Below, piece after piece: positions 12,516 to 20,786 of a stretch of 22,630 nt of DNA. How positions within the stretch are numbered: the stretch's first letter is position 1; the number at the start of each line of letters is the position of its first letter. The position numbers and the translations under genes are program-made. The notes below the pieces were generated by a model. The model was not told where the DNA came from. It searched no databases and saw only the letters and a list, made by a program, of their open reading frames with translations. The stretch lies in NCBI GenBank assembly GCA_934203205.1, contig CAKPYV010000037.1, positions 1 through 22,630 on the forward strand. Reading direction: 5' to 3'. This stretch comes from an uncultured Anaerovibrio sp. (GTDB taxonomy: Bacteria > Bacillota > Negativicutes > Selenomonadales > Selenomonadaceae).

Positions 12516-13043
12516 TTATTTTACATAGAATACTCTATTAGGCTTACGGGCTGGAGTTTTAGGATATTCTCCTTCCACATAGCCCAGGGCGCAGTGGCCA
12601 ATACCTTCGTATTCTTCCTCAATACCAAGAGATTTTAGTAACTCCTTGCCCCAATCCATTTCAAATTCTTCCTTGGCTCTGTGAATCCAGCAGCTGCCAA
12701 TGCCCAGCTCATGGGCGGCCAGCATAAGATTTCCCATAACCAGACTGCCATCATAAACCCGGTTAGGCCAGCTTTTTTTAGCCAAAACAATAATCATAGC
12801 TGGTGCGCCATAGAAAGGATCAAAGCCCTCCTTCCAGCCACCAATCTGGCAATTCAACTGGGAAATTTTGTCCCGCAGTTCCTTATTGGTTACCTGAATC
12901 ATAATGGTATTCTGCTCACCATGACCACTGGCAGCATAAAGACCTGCTTCAATAATCTTATCCATAATATCCTGTGGCACCATATCTGCCTTGAACTTGC
13001 GAATACTTCTTCTGGTTTCCATTTTCTGCAAAACATCACTCAT
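12516..13043 (-). CDS. Nitroreductase family protein (FMN-dependent)
   Basis: The 175-residue protein has the fold-defining start METRRSIRKFKADMV, whose RRSIRKF contacts the FMN phosphate, and the central APAMIIVLAKKS strand. It also has the GSLVMGNLMLAAHELGIGSCWI helix and turn, which pack on the flavin in the dimer. It ends YVEGEYPKTPARKPNRVFYVK-like (read in two parts), typical of short nitroreductases. It would pass NAD(P)H electrons to nitro, quinone or similar acceptors, with an unknown physiological substrate. The ATG at 13041-13043 has AGGAGG 8 nt upstream. An in-frame ATG at residue -7 overlaps that ribosome site and is rejected. It is flanked by a terminator downstream and NrnA upstream (73-bp gap), with no clear own promoter seen. 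Confidence 0.88.
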   Translation of the reverse strand: MSDVLQKMETRRSIRKFKADMVPQDIMDKIIEAGLYAASGHGEQNTIMIQVTNKELRDKISQLNCQIGGWKEGFDPFYGAPAMIIVLAKKSWPNRVYDGSLVMGNLMLAAHELGIGSCWIHRAKEEFEMDWGKELLKSLGIEEEYEGIGHCALGYVEGEYPKTPARKPNRVFYVK

Positions 13044-13116
13044 TGATTTTTCCTCCTGTTTCAAAATTTACTTGATTATTATGATAGGAACAATGCCCAA
13101 TTATTCCAGTAGGTTC

Positions 13117-14052
13117 TCAAATATGTCTGCTGATTGCCTCCAGCAGCTTGGTTTTGGCTTCGGCTAAAGGCTCTTCTATAGTACAGCCTGCTGCCCGCAC
13201 ATGACCGCCACCGCCAAATTCTATGGCAATGACACTAACATCCACACCCTTGGAGCGCATACTAACCCGACATTTCCCTAGCTCCACTTCCTTCATAAGC
13301 ACAGCCACATCCACTCCATCAATGATTCTTACTCCATCAATAAAGCCCTCTGTGGTGTCAAGGGTTTCGTAAAGAGCATTGTCAATAAAAATGCCTGCTA
13401 CTCTCCCCTCCATAGCCATTTCAATGGTTTCCATAGCTTTGGCTCTATCCAGCACTTCCTTGAAGCTGCGCTTCTCCAAAGCCTCCGAAACCACATGAGG
13501 CTGAGCTCCTGCCTCCACCATATCTGCAGCTGCCCGCAGGGTAAAGGCACTGGTATTGGAAAACCGGAAATTACCTGTATCTGTGGAAAGCCCTGTATAG
13601 ATACATAGGGCTACTGCTGAGTCTGGCGTAACAGCCAATTCCTGCGCCAACTGATAAATAATTTCTGCCGTAGCAGCCTTTTCTGCATCCAGATAGAGGA
13701 AATCTGCCTCCCCATCATTGGTGCGGTGATGGTCAATATTGATAATAGGAGCCTGACATTTGTTCAGCACCTGTCCGATTCTATCCTTGGACACATCCAG
13801 CATAATCAGATAATCTGCAGGATAGCTTTCCTTTTCCGGCTTCTGTATGGCCTCTATATCTGGCAAAAAGCCAAAACTCTCCGGAATATCATCGTCTACC
13901 AGCACCTCCACATTCTTCCCTAGACGTACCAGCATCTGATACAGAGCCAAGGATGAGCCAAGAGCATCTCCGTCAGGATTTACATGGGTGGTAATCACCA
14001 GATTTTCTGCCTCCAGCATTTTGGCTGCTGCTTCCTTTAATGTTATATGCAC
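13117..14052 (-). CDS. nrnA: DHH/DHHA1 phosphoesterase, NrnA-type nanoRNase / pAp phosphatase
   Basis: The 311-residue protein has the DHH set: THVNPDGDALGSS (Asp27, Asp29), Asp86 in MLDVS, the signature NIDHHRTN (107-109), STDTGNFRFSNTS, and the C-terminal DHHA1 motif GGGGHVRAAGC that binds substrate. Family members degrade 2-5-nt RNAs and dephosphorylate 3'-phosphoadenosine 5'-phosphate. A gene of this family commonly follows rbfA in Firmicutes. The start is GTG at 14050-14052, with AGGAAG 8 nt upstream. A TTG nine codons earlier has no ribosome site. A terminator after rbfA and a TATAAT (complement of 14093-14098) between the genes suggest partly independent expression. Confidence 0.9.
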   Translation of the reverse strand: MHITLKEAAAKMLEAENLVITTHVNPDGDALGSSLALYQMLVRLGKNVEVLVDDDIPESFGFLPDIEAIQKPEKESYPADYLIMLDVSKDRIGQVLNKCQAPIINIDHHRTNDGEADFLYLDAEKAATAEIIYQLAQELAVTPDSAVALCIYTGLSTDTGNFRFSNTSAFTLRAAADMVEAGAQPHVVSEALEKRSFKEVLDRAKAMETIEMAMEGRVAGIFIDNALYETLDTTEGFIDGVRIIDGVDVAVLMKEVELGKCRVSMRSKGVDVSVIAIEFGGGGHVRAAGCTIEEPLAEAKTKLLEAISRHI

Positions 14053-14092
14053 AGGAACCACTTCCTTTCTTAAATTCAATTAACTATTTCTT

Positions 14093-14098
14093 ATTATA
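14093..14098 (-). promoter_or_regulatory. Possible -10 of nrnA
   Basis: Minus-strand TATAAT lies directly after the rbfA terminator and about 40 bp before the nrnA GTG. No good -35 is found 16-18 bp upstream, because that position lies in the terminator stem. Low confidence. Confidence 0.3.
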
Positions 14099-14102
14099 CA
14101 AC

Positions 14103-14150
14103 AAAAAAAGCTGCCGCGTTATGGATTCTTACCACAAAATACGACAGCTT
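14103..14150 (-). terminator. Intrinsic terminator after rbfA
   Basis: AAGCTGCCG (14108-14116) pairs with CGACAGCTT (14142-14150), one position being a G-U wobble in the minus-strand RNA. An inner stem TTaTGG/CCAcAA lies at 14119-14124 / 14132-14137. The stem is followed by a seven-U run. It ends the long rimP-rbfA operon. Confidence 0.75.
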
Positions 14151-14161
14151 CTATATTTTAT

Positions 14162-14527
14162 TTACTCAGCATCCTTGCTGTGCTCCTGCTTTTCAATCTG
14201 CAACAGCAGCTTCTGAATATGATCGCTGTAGTCCAGAGATTTATCCAGAACAAATTTTAACTCAGGGGTAACTCTCAGGCGGATACGATGTCCCACCTCA
14301 CGGCGGATAAAGCCCAGAGAGCTATTCAGACCAGCCCAGCTTTTGGCTATCTGTTCATCATTGCCCATGATGCTAACAAATACCTTGGCGCTGCTCAAAT
14401 CTCTGGTAATCTCTACCTGGGTAACAGTCACAAAGCCGATTCTTGGGTCCTTCAGCTCCTGCAGAATAATCTGGCTGATTTCCTGCTTCATGAGCTCCTG
14501 AATTTTTTCTATACGAAGCTGGCTCAT
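14162..14527 (-). CDS. rbfA: Ribosome-binding factor A
   Basis: The 121-residue protein binds the 30S precursor near helix 1 of 16S rRNA and promotes late maturation, notably in the cold. It has the KH-like fold features of the family: RIEKIQELMKQEISQII, LKDPRIGFVTVTQVEITRD, AKVFVSIMG and the LRVTPELKFVLDKSLDYSDHI tail (read in two parts). Length is typical. GGAGGG lies 7 nt before the ATG. It sits 22 nt after infB as the last gene of the operon, before a strong terminator. Confidence 0.95.
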   Translation of the reverse strand: MSQLRIEKIQELMKQEISQIILQELKDPRIGFVTVTQVEITRDLSSAKVFVSIMGNDEQIAKSWAGLNSSLGFIRREVGHRIRLRVTPELKFVLDKSLDYSDHIQKLLLQIEKQEHSKDAE

Positions 14528-14549
14528 ATCTCTACCCTCCGTTTCTTTT

Positions 14550-17117
14550 TTATTCTTTATTTAAATCATTGATAGAGGTCTTTACCTCTTCCATGGTATA
14601 AGCCTCTATAATATCTCCCTCACGGAAATCCTTGTAATCCTTGATGGTAATACCACACTCGTAGCCTGCAGCAACTTCCTTCACATCATCCTTGAAGCGG
14701 CGGAGGCCATCCAGCTCTCCCTCAAATACCTCAATATTGTCACGGACAATACGAATCTTGGACTGGTTGGTAATCTTGCCCTCCAGTACATAGGAACCAG
14801 CTACCAGAGCCTTGGAGAATTTCATAACCTGACGAATCTCCACCTTGCCCTGAATAACTTCCTTGTACTTAGGAGCCAGCATACCGCTCATGGCTTCCTT
14901 AACATCGTTCAGGGCATCATAGATAACCCGATAGGTGCGGATATCAATACCCTCGGTATCTGCTACGCGGCGGGCATTGGCATCTGGGCGCACGTTAAAG
15001 GCAATAACCAGAGCATTGGAAGCAGAAGCCAGCATAACATCAGACTCAGTAACAGCACCTACACCGGAGTGTACAATGCGAACCCGAACCTCATCATTCT
15101 TGTTCAAGCCCATGAGAGAGCTGTTCAATGCCTCTACAGAGCCCTGAACATCAGCCTTAACAACGATATTCAGATCCTTCAGATGGCCTTCCTGAATCTG
15201 GTTAAAGAGATCATCCAGAGAAACCTTCTTGGCGTGAATCATATCGTTGCGCTGCTTCTCCATACGCTTCTCAGCAATGGTACGAGCCTGCTTCTCCTCC
15301 AGAGCTGCCAGTTCATCACCTGCTGCTGGAACATCGTTAAGGCCCAGCACCTCTACAGGAACAGAAGGACCTGCCTTCTTCACATTCTCACCACGGTCGT
15401 TCAGCATAGCACGAACCTTACCGTAAGTAGTACCGGCCACAATGGAATCACCAATGCGGAGAGTACCAGACTGAACCAGTACAGTAGCTACAGGACCACG
15501 GCCCTTGTCCAGCTGTGCCTCGATAATAACACCACGAGCCTCACGCTTTGGATTAGCCTTCAGCTCCTTCACCTCAGCAACCAGCAATACCATTTCCAGC
15601 AGATCGCTGATACCAATATTCTTCTTGGCAGAAACCTCTACCATAATGGTATCTCCGCCGTATTCCTCTGGTACAAGACCATGCTCCATCAGCTCGTTCT
15701 TAACATTGGCTGGATTAGCACCTGGCTTATCAATCTTGTTGACAGCAACAATAATAGGTACACCAGCATCCTTGGCATGATGAATAGCCTCTACAGTCTG
15801 TGGCATAACACCATCATCAGCAGCAACTACCAGAATGGCAATATCTGTTACCTGAGCACCACGGGCACGCATAGCAGTAAATGCTTCATGACCTGGGGTA
15901 TCCAGGAATACAATCTTCTTGCCCTGACACTTTACCTGATATGCACCGATGTGCTGGGTAATACCGCCAGCCTCATGGGTGGATACAGAGGTCTTTCTAA
16001 TAACATCCAGCAGAGAGGTTTTACCGTGGTCAACATGGCCCATTACGGTAACAACAGGTGGACGCAGAACCAAGGTCTTTGGATCATCCACAATCTCTGG
16101 AATCAGCGTAGGATCTACCTCTGGTGGCAGTTCCTCTACATTAACTCCAAATTCGCTGGCTACCAAGGCAGCTGTATCAAAATCAATCTCCTGATTGATG
16201 CTGGCCAAAAAACCCATCAGCATCAGCTTCTTGATAACCTCAGCTGCGGTACAGCTCATCTTGCTGGCCAAATCCTTGACGATAATAGTCTCCCCTACTT
16301 TAATGTTCTTAGGGCGGGCTATTTCCATCTTTGGAGCCTGCTGCTGATTATTCTTGTTGCGGTTATTCTTATTGCGATTGTTCTTGCCGCCAAATCCATT
16401 GTTGTTGAAATTGTTGCGGCCATTCTTGCCATTACGGTCATTGCGACCACCATTCTGGCGGTTACGATCATTTTTTTCCATTCGGTCAGTACGCTCCATC
16501 CGGTTATCGCGGTTATTCTTCTTCTCGTTCCTGTTATCATTATGGCCGCCGCCATTGCGGTCGTTACGGTCATTACGCTCAGGACGATTGCTGTTATTCT
16601 TTGGCCTATCTCCTACAGGCTTCTGGCGATCATTCTGATGGCCATTACCACCATTGTTATGCTGATGCCTGTCGTTACGACGCTCCTGCTGGCTGCCATT
16701 ATGCTTCTTCTGGTTGTCACCAGCATTATGCTGTTCACCATTATTCCGGCCCTGACGATTTTTGTTATCGTTACGGTCCCGAATACTGTGGCCATTGCCA
16801 CCAGCCTCACGATGATTTTTCTCCTGCTTGCCAGCCTGTGGCTGCTGAGTATGACTCTGCTGTGGCTTCTGAGCCTTGGCAGGAGTCTGTGGCTTACCAT
16901 CATTCTGTGGCTTTGGAGCTGTCTGCTTTGCATTAGCACTAGTCTGCTGTGGCTTCTGCTGGGACTGCAGCGCCTTGATTACCACCTGGCGGGCATTGTC
17001 ATCCACTGTGCTGGAATGGGATTTAGCCTCAATATTATTCTTGTGCAGAATGCCCAAGATAGTTTTGTTGTCAGTATTTAGTTCCTTGGCGATGTCATAT
17101 ATTCTGTATTTTGACAT
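14550..17117 (-). CDS. infB: Translation initiation factor IF-2
   Basis: The 855-residue GTPase brings initiator fMet-tRNA to the 30S subunit and promotes subunit joining. The N-terminal IF2-N domain (1-50, KYRIYDIAKELN) is followed by a low-complexity linker (about 52-265) made almost only of N, R, G, D, K, Q and H. A second IF2-N segment (GETIIVKDLASKMS) comes next. The G domain follows, with G1 GHVDHGKTS, G2 GGITQHIG, G3 DTPGH, G4 NKID and G5 SAK. Domains II-IV end in a normal fMet-tRNA-binding C2 domain. The ATG overlaps the ylxQ stop (TAATG), with GGTGG 4 nt before it. The repetitive linker makes the opposite strand open for 2 kb, which is not a gene. Confidence 0.97.
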   Translation of the reverse strand: MSKYRIYDIAKELNTDNKTILGILHKNNIEAKSHSSTVDDNARQVVIKALQSQQKPQQTSANAKQTAPKPQNDGKPQTPAKAQKPQQSHTQQPQAGKQEKNHREAGGNGHSIRDRNDNKNRQGRNNGEQHNAGDNQKKHNGSQQERRNDRHQHNNGGNGHQNDRQKPVGDRPKNNSNRPERNDRNDRNGGGHNDNRNEKKNNRDNRMERTDRMEKNDRNRQNGGRNDRNGKNGRNNFNNNGFGGKNNRNKNNRNKNNQQQAPKMEIARPKNIKVGETIIVKDLASKMSCTAAEVIKKLMLMGFLASINQEIDFDTAALVASEFGVNVEELPPEVDPTLIPEIVDDPKTLVLRPPVVTVMGHVDHGKTSLLDVIRKTSVSTHEAGGITQHIGAYQVKCQGKKIVFLDTPGHEAFTAMRARGAQVTDIAILVVAADDGVMPQTVEAIHHAKDAGVPIIVAVNKIDKPGANPANVKNELMEHGLVPEEYGGDTIMVEVSAKKNIGISDLLEMVLLVAEVKELKANPKREARGVIIEAQLDKGRGPVATVLVQSGTLRIGDSIVAGTTYGKVRAMLNDRGENVKKAGPSVPVEVLGLNDVPAAGDELAALEEKQARTIAEKRMEKQRNDMIHAKKVSLDDLFNQIQEGHLKDLNIVVKADVQGSVEALNSSLMGLNKNDEVRVRIVHSGVGAVTESDVMLASASNALVIAFNVRPDANARRVADTEGIDIRTYRVIYDALNDVKEAMSGMLAPKYKEVIQGKVEIRQVMKFSKALVAGSYVLEGKITNQSKIRIVRDNIEVFEGELDGLRRFKDDVKEVAAGYECGITIKDYKDFREGDIIEAYTMEEVKTSINDLNKE

Positions 17118-17446
17118 TAATCCACCCCCGTTTCTCCATCAGTGGGACAAAAGCGGGCAATTGCATTGGCAAACCCTGCATCCATTACGGCCGCCACTGC
17201 TCTAAAGTCCTTGCCAATACAATGACCTAGCTGCTCTCTATCCCAAAGATAGACTATTTTTATTTTTCCTTGTGCCGCCATCTGCTCATATCGCTGACGG
17301 GTTTCTGCCGAAGCATCCCCTGCCACCAAGAGCAAATGGACTTTATTTCCTTGTACTGCCTTGGTTACAGCAAAATCACCGGAGGCCACTCGACCAGCCC
17401 GCTGTGCCATACTTAGCAGGTTCATTATCTTCTGTTCGTTCATCAT
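17117..17446 (-). CDS. ylxQ: L7Ae/L30e-type RNA-binding protein YlxQ
   Basis: The 109-residue protein belongs to the L7Ae/L30e/S12e fold, which binds kink-turns in RNA. Visible marks are NLLSMAQRAGRVASGDFAV at the start (the family's AxRAGxvxxG) and KVHLLLVAGDASAETRQRY in the middle. It sits at the standard place between ylxR and infB in Firmicutes. Its exact role in ribosome or mRNA function is unsettled. Two ATGs are in tandem. The first overlaps the ylxR stop as ATGA, and no Shine-Dalgarno is visible, so translation is probably coupled. Confidence 0.88.
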   Translation of the reverse strand: MMNEQKIMNLLSMAQRAGRVASGDFAVTKAVQGNKVHLLLVAGDASAETRQRYEQMAAQGKIKIVYLWDREQLGHCIGKDFRAVAAVMDAGFANAIARFCPTDGETGVD

Positions 17447-17712
17447 TCTGAAAGGAGCTGCTGTAATAGCTCATCATATACAGCCTTGTCAATCTTGCTC
17501 TTAAAGGAACGATCCAGACCATGACTCTTAAAGGCCTTTTCCAGACATTCCTTGTTGTTGCATATATATGCTCCACGACCAGCTTTCTTGCCTGTCAGAT
17601 CTACAGAAAACTCCCCCTCAGGACTGCGTACTATCCGTACCAGCTCCTTCTTGGGATGCTGTTGCTGACAGCCCAGACATAATCTGGCAGGAATCTTCTT
17701 TGTTACTGCCAT
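17443..17712 (-). CDS. ylxR: YlxR/RnpM family RNA-binding protein (DUF448)
   Basis: The 89-residue basic protein shows the YlxR signature: IPARLCLGCQQQHPKKEL (family pattern R-x-C-xx-C) followed by RIVRSPEGEFSVDLTGKKAGRGAYIC, read as two adjacent segments. The GRGAY loop is the conserved feature. Family members bind RNA; the Bacillus subtilis homologue has been described as a modulator of RNase P (RnpM). It begins 1 nt after the nusA stop and overlaps ylxQ by 4 bp, so it is tightly embedded in the operon. Confidence 0.93.
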   Translation of the reverse strand: MAVTKKIPARLCLGCQQQHPKKELVRIVRSPEGEFSVDLTGKKAGRGAYICNNKECLEKAFKSHGLDRSFKSKIDKAVYDELLQQLLSE

Positions 17713-17713
17713 A

Positions 17714-18931
17714 TTATGCTTCCTCGTCTGGCTCTACATCTGCTGGCTGAGAAGCTTCCTCTGGAGCAGCATTTTCCTGCTGGAAATCATCTTCCTGGCC
17801 CAGCTCAGCCAGAATATCATCAGCCAAATCATCCTCTACAGGAGCAGCAACTTCCTCCTCCTGAGCCTGGGATTCGCTCTTGATATCAATCTTCCAACCG
17901 GTAAGCTTGGCCGCCAGGCGAGCATTCTGACCTTCCTTGCCAATAGCAAGGGAAAGCTGATTGTCTGGAACCACTACTCTGGACATCTTCTCATTTTCGT
18001 CTACATCTACGCTGATAACCTTGGCAGGGCTAAGAGCATGAGCAATGTAAACAGCAGGATTTTCATCCCACTCTACAATGTCAATCTTCTCGTTGTGCAG
18101 CTCATCCACAATGGTCTGTACCCGGAATCCTCTATGGCCTACACAGGAACCAATAGGATCTACGCCTTCTTCTCTAGCGCAAACAGCAATCTTGGAGCGC
18201 ATACCAGCCTCACGGGCTACGGATTTAATCTCCACAATGCCATCGTGAATCTCAGGCACTTCCAGCTCAAAGAGACGCTTCAAAAGGTCTGGATGAGTGC
18301 GGGACAGAGTAACCTGTGGGCCCTTGGTGCTGTTCTTTACTTCAATAACAATGGCCTTGATACGATTGTTTACCACATATTCCTCAGTAGGAATCTGCTC
18401 TGCTGGAGGCATAATAGCCTCAGTTTTGCCCAGATCTACAAAAACATTTCTGTTTTCTACTCGCTGAATAATGCCGGTTACAACCTCATTCTCTCTCTCA
18501 GAGAACTCGCTGTAAATCATGCCCCGCTCAGCTTCGCGAATACGCTGCACAACTACCTGCTTGGCGTTCTGGGCTGCAATACGGCCAAAGTTAGCAGGAG
18601 TAACCTCTACCTCCAGAGTATCCCCTACCTGATAATTTGGAGAAATCTTGCGCGCCATAGCCAAGGAAATTTCCTGTACGGCATCCTCAACCTCATCAAC
18701 TACGGTTTTAATGGCATATACATGATAGCTGCCGGTAATGCGATCCAAATTAACTCGTACATTTTGTGCGGAATTAAAATTTCTCTTGTAGGCTGCCACC
18801 AGGGCATCCTCAATAGCATCAAAGATAATCTCAGGATTGATACCCTTTTCCAAGCCCAACTCCTTGAATGCTGTCATAAATCCGCAATCTTTATCTTCTG
18901 CAGCCTTTACTTTTTTTGTTCTGGTAGCCAC
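17714..18931 (-). CDS. nusA: Transcription termination/antitermination protein NusA
   Basis: The 405-residue RNA polymerase-binding factor modulates pausing, intrinsic termination and antitermination. The N-terminal polymerase-binding domain covers about residues 18-140. The S1 domain (GIIQRVENRNVFVDLGKTEA, about 145-210) is followed by KH1 (VDPIGSCVGHRGFRVQTI) and KH2 (LSLAIGKEGQNARLAAKLTG). An acidic tail of about 55 residues ends the protein; there are no extra AR repeats. An unusual basic N-terminal extension (ATRTKKVKAAEDK) precedes the usual start of the family. The GTG at 18929-18931 has AGGAGG upstream, but with a long 10-nt spacing. An internal ATG at residue 19 is the alternative, without a ribosome site. 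Second gene after rimP. Confidence 0.96.
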   Translation of the reverse strand: MATRTKKVKAAEDKDCGFMTAFKELGLEKGINPEIIFDAIEDALVAAYKRNFNSAQNVRVNLDRITGSYHVYAIKTVVDEVEDAVQEISLAMARKISPNYQVGDTLEVEVTPANFGRIAAQNAKQVVVQRIREAERGMIYSEFSERENEVVTGIIQRVENRNVFVDLGKTEAIMPPAEQIPTEEYVVNNRIKAIVIEVKNSTKGPQVTLSRTHPDLLKRLFELEVPEIHDGIVEIKSVAREAGMRSKIAVCAREEGVDPIGSCVGHRGFRVQTIVDELHNEKIDIVEWDENPAVYIAHALSPAKVISVDVDENEKMSRVVVPDNQLSLAIGKEGQNARLAAKLTGWKIDIKSESQAQEEEVAAPVEDDLADDILAELGQEDDFQQENAAPEEASQPADVEPDEEA

Positions 18932-18981
18932 TATTTATTAACCTCCTAAATTTCATGACTGGTTACCAATCATTTGGTTTC

Positions 18982-19425
18982 TTAAAAATCTATATGCAGG
19001 TTCACCTTGGCTACCTTGTCCATTGGAATAGCCATATCGCCTACATTGATGGTTTCCCCATCATAGGCACTTAGTGGGCCTGTTACCACCTTTTTGCCAT
19101 CTAGTGGAGCAAAAAGGCTTACATCAATATCCTTACCCATTTCTCGCTGAAAATCTCTAGGCTTTTTCAGCTCTCTATCAAGGCCGGGAGAGGATACCTC
19201 CAAAATATAACTGGTCTTGATAATATCCTGGGCATCCAGAAGCTCCTCCAGCTTTCTGCTAAGATCCTGACAATCATCCAGATCTACGCCGCCCTCCTTG
19301 TCAATAAAGACACGAAGGTACCAGTCACGCTCCTTTACGTAGTCCACTGCCACCAGCTCCAAGGCTGTATTCTCCAGCAGCTCCTCCACAATCTTTTCTA
19401 CCTCTGCTTCAATTCTGCCAGCCAC
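18982..19425 (-). CDS. rimP: Ribosome maturation factor RimP
   Basis: The 147-residue protein is needed for 30S assembly and binds the S12 region. Family motifs are LELVAVDYVKERDWYLRVFIDKEGGV (read in two parts), DLDDCQDLSRKLEELLD, and YILEVSSPGLDRELK, the most diagnostic stretch. Length is normal. The start is GTG at 19423-19425 with AAGGAGGGAG upstream. First gene of the nusA operon, 50 nt before nusA. The leader contains a terminator-like hairpin described separately. Confidence 0.95.
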   Translation of the reverse strand: MAGRIEAEVEKIVEELLENTALELVAVDYVKERDWYLRVFIDKEGGVDLDDCQDLSRKLEELLDAQDIIKTSYILEVSSPGLDRELKKPRDFQREMGKDIDVSLFAPLDGKKVVTGPLSAYDGETINVGDMAIPMDKVAKVNLHIDF

Positions 19426-19463
19426 GCAAATCTCCCTCCTTAACGAAAATTCCTATCTTATTT

Positions 19464-19494
19464 CAAAGAAAAGAGTGGGTGAAACACCCACTCT
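19464..19494 (-). terminator. Attenuator-like hairpin in the rimP-nusA leader
   Basis: A perfect 10-bp stem AGAGTGGGTG (19472-19481) / CACCCACTCT (19485-19494) with an AAA/TTT loop is followed, on the minus strand, by TTTCTTTG. It lies between the promoter and the rimP start, about 25 nt after the predicted transcription start. It therefore acts inside the operon's own leader rather than at the end of another gene. Confidence 0.65.
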
Positions 19495-19522
19495 GCTAAG
19501 ACTTAAATTAATTGCTATGATT

Positions 19523-19551
19523 ATTATAGCATTTCTATTCATGTATGTAAA
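19523..19551 (-). promoter_or_regulatory. Promoter of the rimP-nusA-infB operon
   Basis: Minus-strand TTTACA (complement of 19546-19551), a 17-bp spacer and TATAAT (complement of 19523-19528), with TGC making an extended -10. This is the best-matched promoter in the window, fitting a highly expressed housekeeping operon. Confidence 0.75.
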
Positions 19552-19616
19552 TACTAATTTACATATTAATCAAAATTTATACCTGACCTTTTATCGAAAG
19601 ACATCCTGCGGTCATA

Positions 19617-20786
19617 CTACTTCAATCTCAACAACACCTGCATCAGCTTCAATGGCTCGCTTTCGAATATCTCTGTTTCCTTTACCAACGCTTCCGCAAA
19701 ACCATGTTCATGGTCCAACATTGTCGAGAAAAATCCCAATGTATTGACTATATCGTCCTTATTCATAGGTTTATCAGAATCATATACTCTAAAAATCATT
19801 AATTTGCAGATTTCATAAGATATTAAATAGGCAAAACAATTATGTAACAAACTTCCCTGCAAAGCAAATGGAAAAACATTATATAACCACTCATGCTGCC
19901 AATAACGCTCCAACACAGCACCTAAATTCTCGTCTATAGCCTGACACTTCTCATTGTACATTTCATCATAATCAAAATTTAAAGCAAGCCACGGTGTAAT
20001 AGAGTTCAATTTTTTCTCCATCTTAAGCACCTTGAAAATACCTGCCATAAATTGCTTATGGGCTGCTGGATAGTACTGCCAATTATCCCACAAGCCTGAA
20101 ATCTCCTGCAGAAACTCATCACTGTTATAATAATCTATTAAACCAGCCACAGCTTCTACATCTTGCTGACAATCTTCTACTCTGTCTAAGAACAAACCAA
20201 GCAGTACCAATCTTTGCTCAAAAGTATAAGAGCCATTCTGCAATATGGATAATCCACCCATAATAATATGAATAGCCACCATTTCGTCAGCTATATTAAC
20301 ATTTTTTCCTAGATTAGCAACTAAATTCCATGCAGCAGTATCTTGTTCAATATCTACTTGTTGAATATTCATTCCATCCGAAAAAAACAATGCCTTTTCT
20401 GCTGCTACCGGGCAAGTCATGCTTAATAATCTAAATTGATATTTTCCAATGATTTTTACAATTCTAGGATAACACATACAGGTGTTAGACAAAACTTCCT
20501 CCCCCAGATTACGTTTAACATAGCACCGATTATCTTCGCATAGCAAAGGGCAGGATTTTCCCTCACCAAAATTTATTTCAAACCCGATTTTATTTGTTGA
20601 TGGCTTGATACTTGACAATATCTTTTTTCGCATAACAGGATTTTTAATACGTTGATACTTCTTGTAGGTATCAACATCAATACTAATACGCCATCTATTC
20701 CCACAGCATTTAGCATTGCATTTGGAACCATCACATTGAAAATCAGCTACATATTTAGGCTGTAATATAAATATTTCATTATTCAC
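19617..20786 (-). CDS. fliB: Flagellin lysine-N-methylase FliB
   Basis: The 389-residue cysteine-rich protein methylates lysines on flagellin in members of this family. The N-terminal FQCDGSKCNAKCCGNRW cluster (Cys18, 23, 27, 28) and further cysteines in CPLLCEDNRC (79, 83, 88), TCMCYPR (103, 105) and MTCPVA (125) are the conserved feature. FliB of Salmonella has been reported to carry a [4Fe-4S] cluster used in methyl transfer. The C-terminal half is helical without clear motifs. The start is GTG at 20784-20786 with AGGTGGG upstream. The gene follows the flagellin gene on the same strand, as expected from fliC-fliB linkage. It is more AT-rich than the nusA operon. Its promoter is unclear, and co-transcription with flagellin is possible if the hairpin between them is leaky. 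Confidence 0.88.
   Translation of the reverse strand: MNNEIFILQPKYVADFQCDGSKCNAKCCGNRWRISIDVDTYKKYQRIKNPVMRKKILSSIKPSTNKIGFEINFGEGKSCPLLCEDNRCYVKRNLGEEVLSNTCMCYPRIVKIIGKYQFRLLSMTCPVAAEKALFFSDGMNIQQVDIEQDTAAWNLVANLGKNVNIADEMVAIHIIMGGLSILQNGSYTFEQRLVLLGLFLDRVEDCQQDVEAVAGLIDYYNSDEFLQEISGLWDNWQYYPAAHKQFMAGIFKVLKMEKKLNSITPWLALNFDYDEMYNEKCQAIDENLGAVLERYWQHEWLYNVFPFALQGSLLHNCFAYLISYEICKLMIFRVYDSDKPMNKDDIVNTLGFFSTMLDHEHGFAEALVKETEIFESEPLKLMQVLLRLK

Noticed and set aside
15069..17081. A 670-codon open frame on the plus strand opposite infB
   Set aside because: It is antisense to the well-supported IF-2 frame, has a low-complexity hydrophobic translation caused by the linker's codon bias, and lacks a ribosome site.
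1694..19617. Shared 12-mer CCTGCGGTCATA near 1694 and near 19605
   Set aside because: The match does not extend beyond 12 bases, which is expected by chance at this sequence length.
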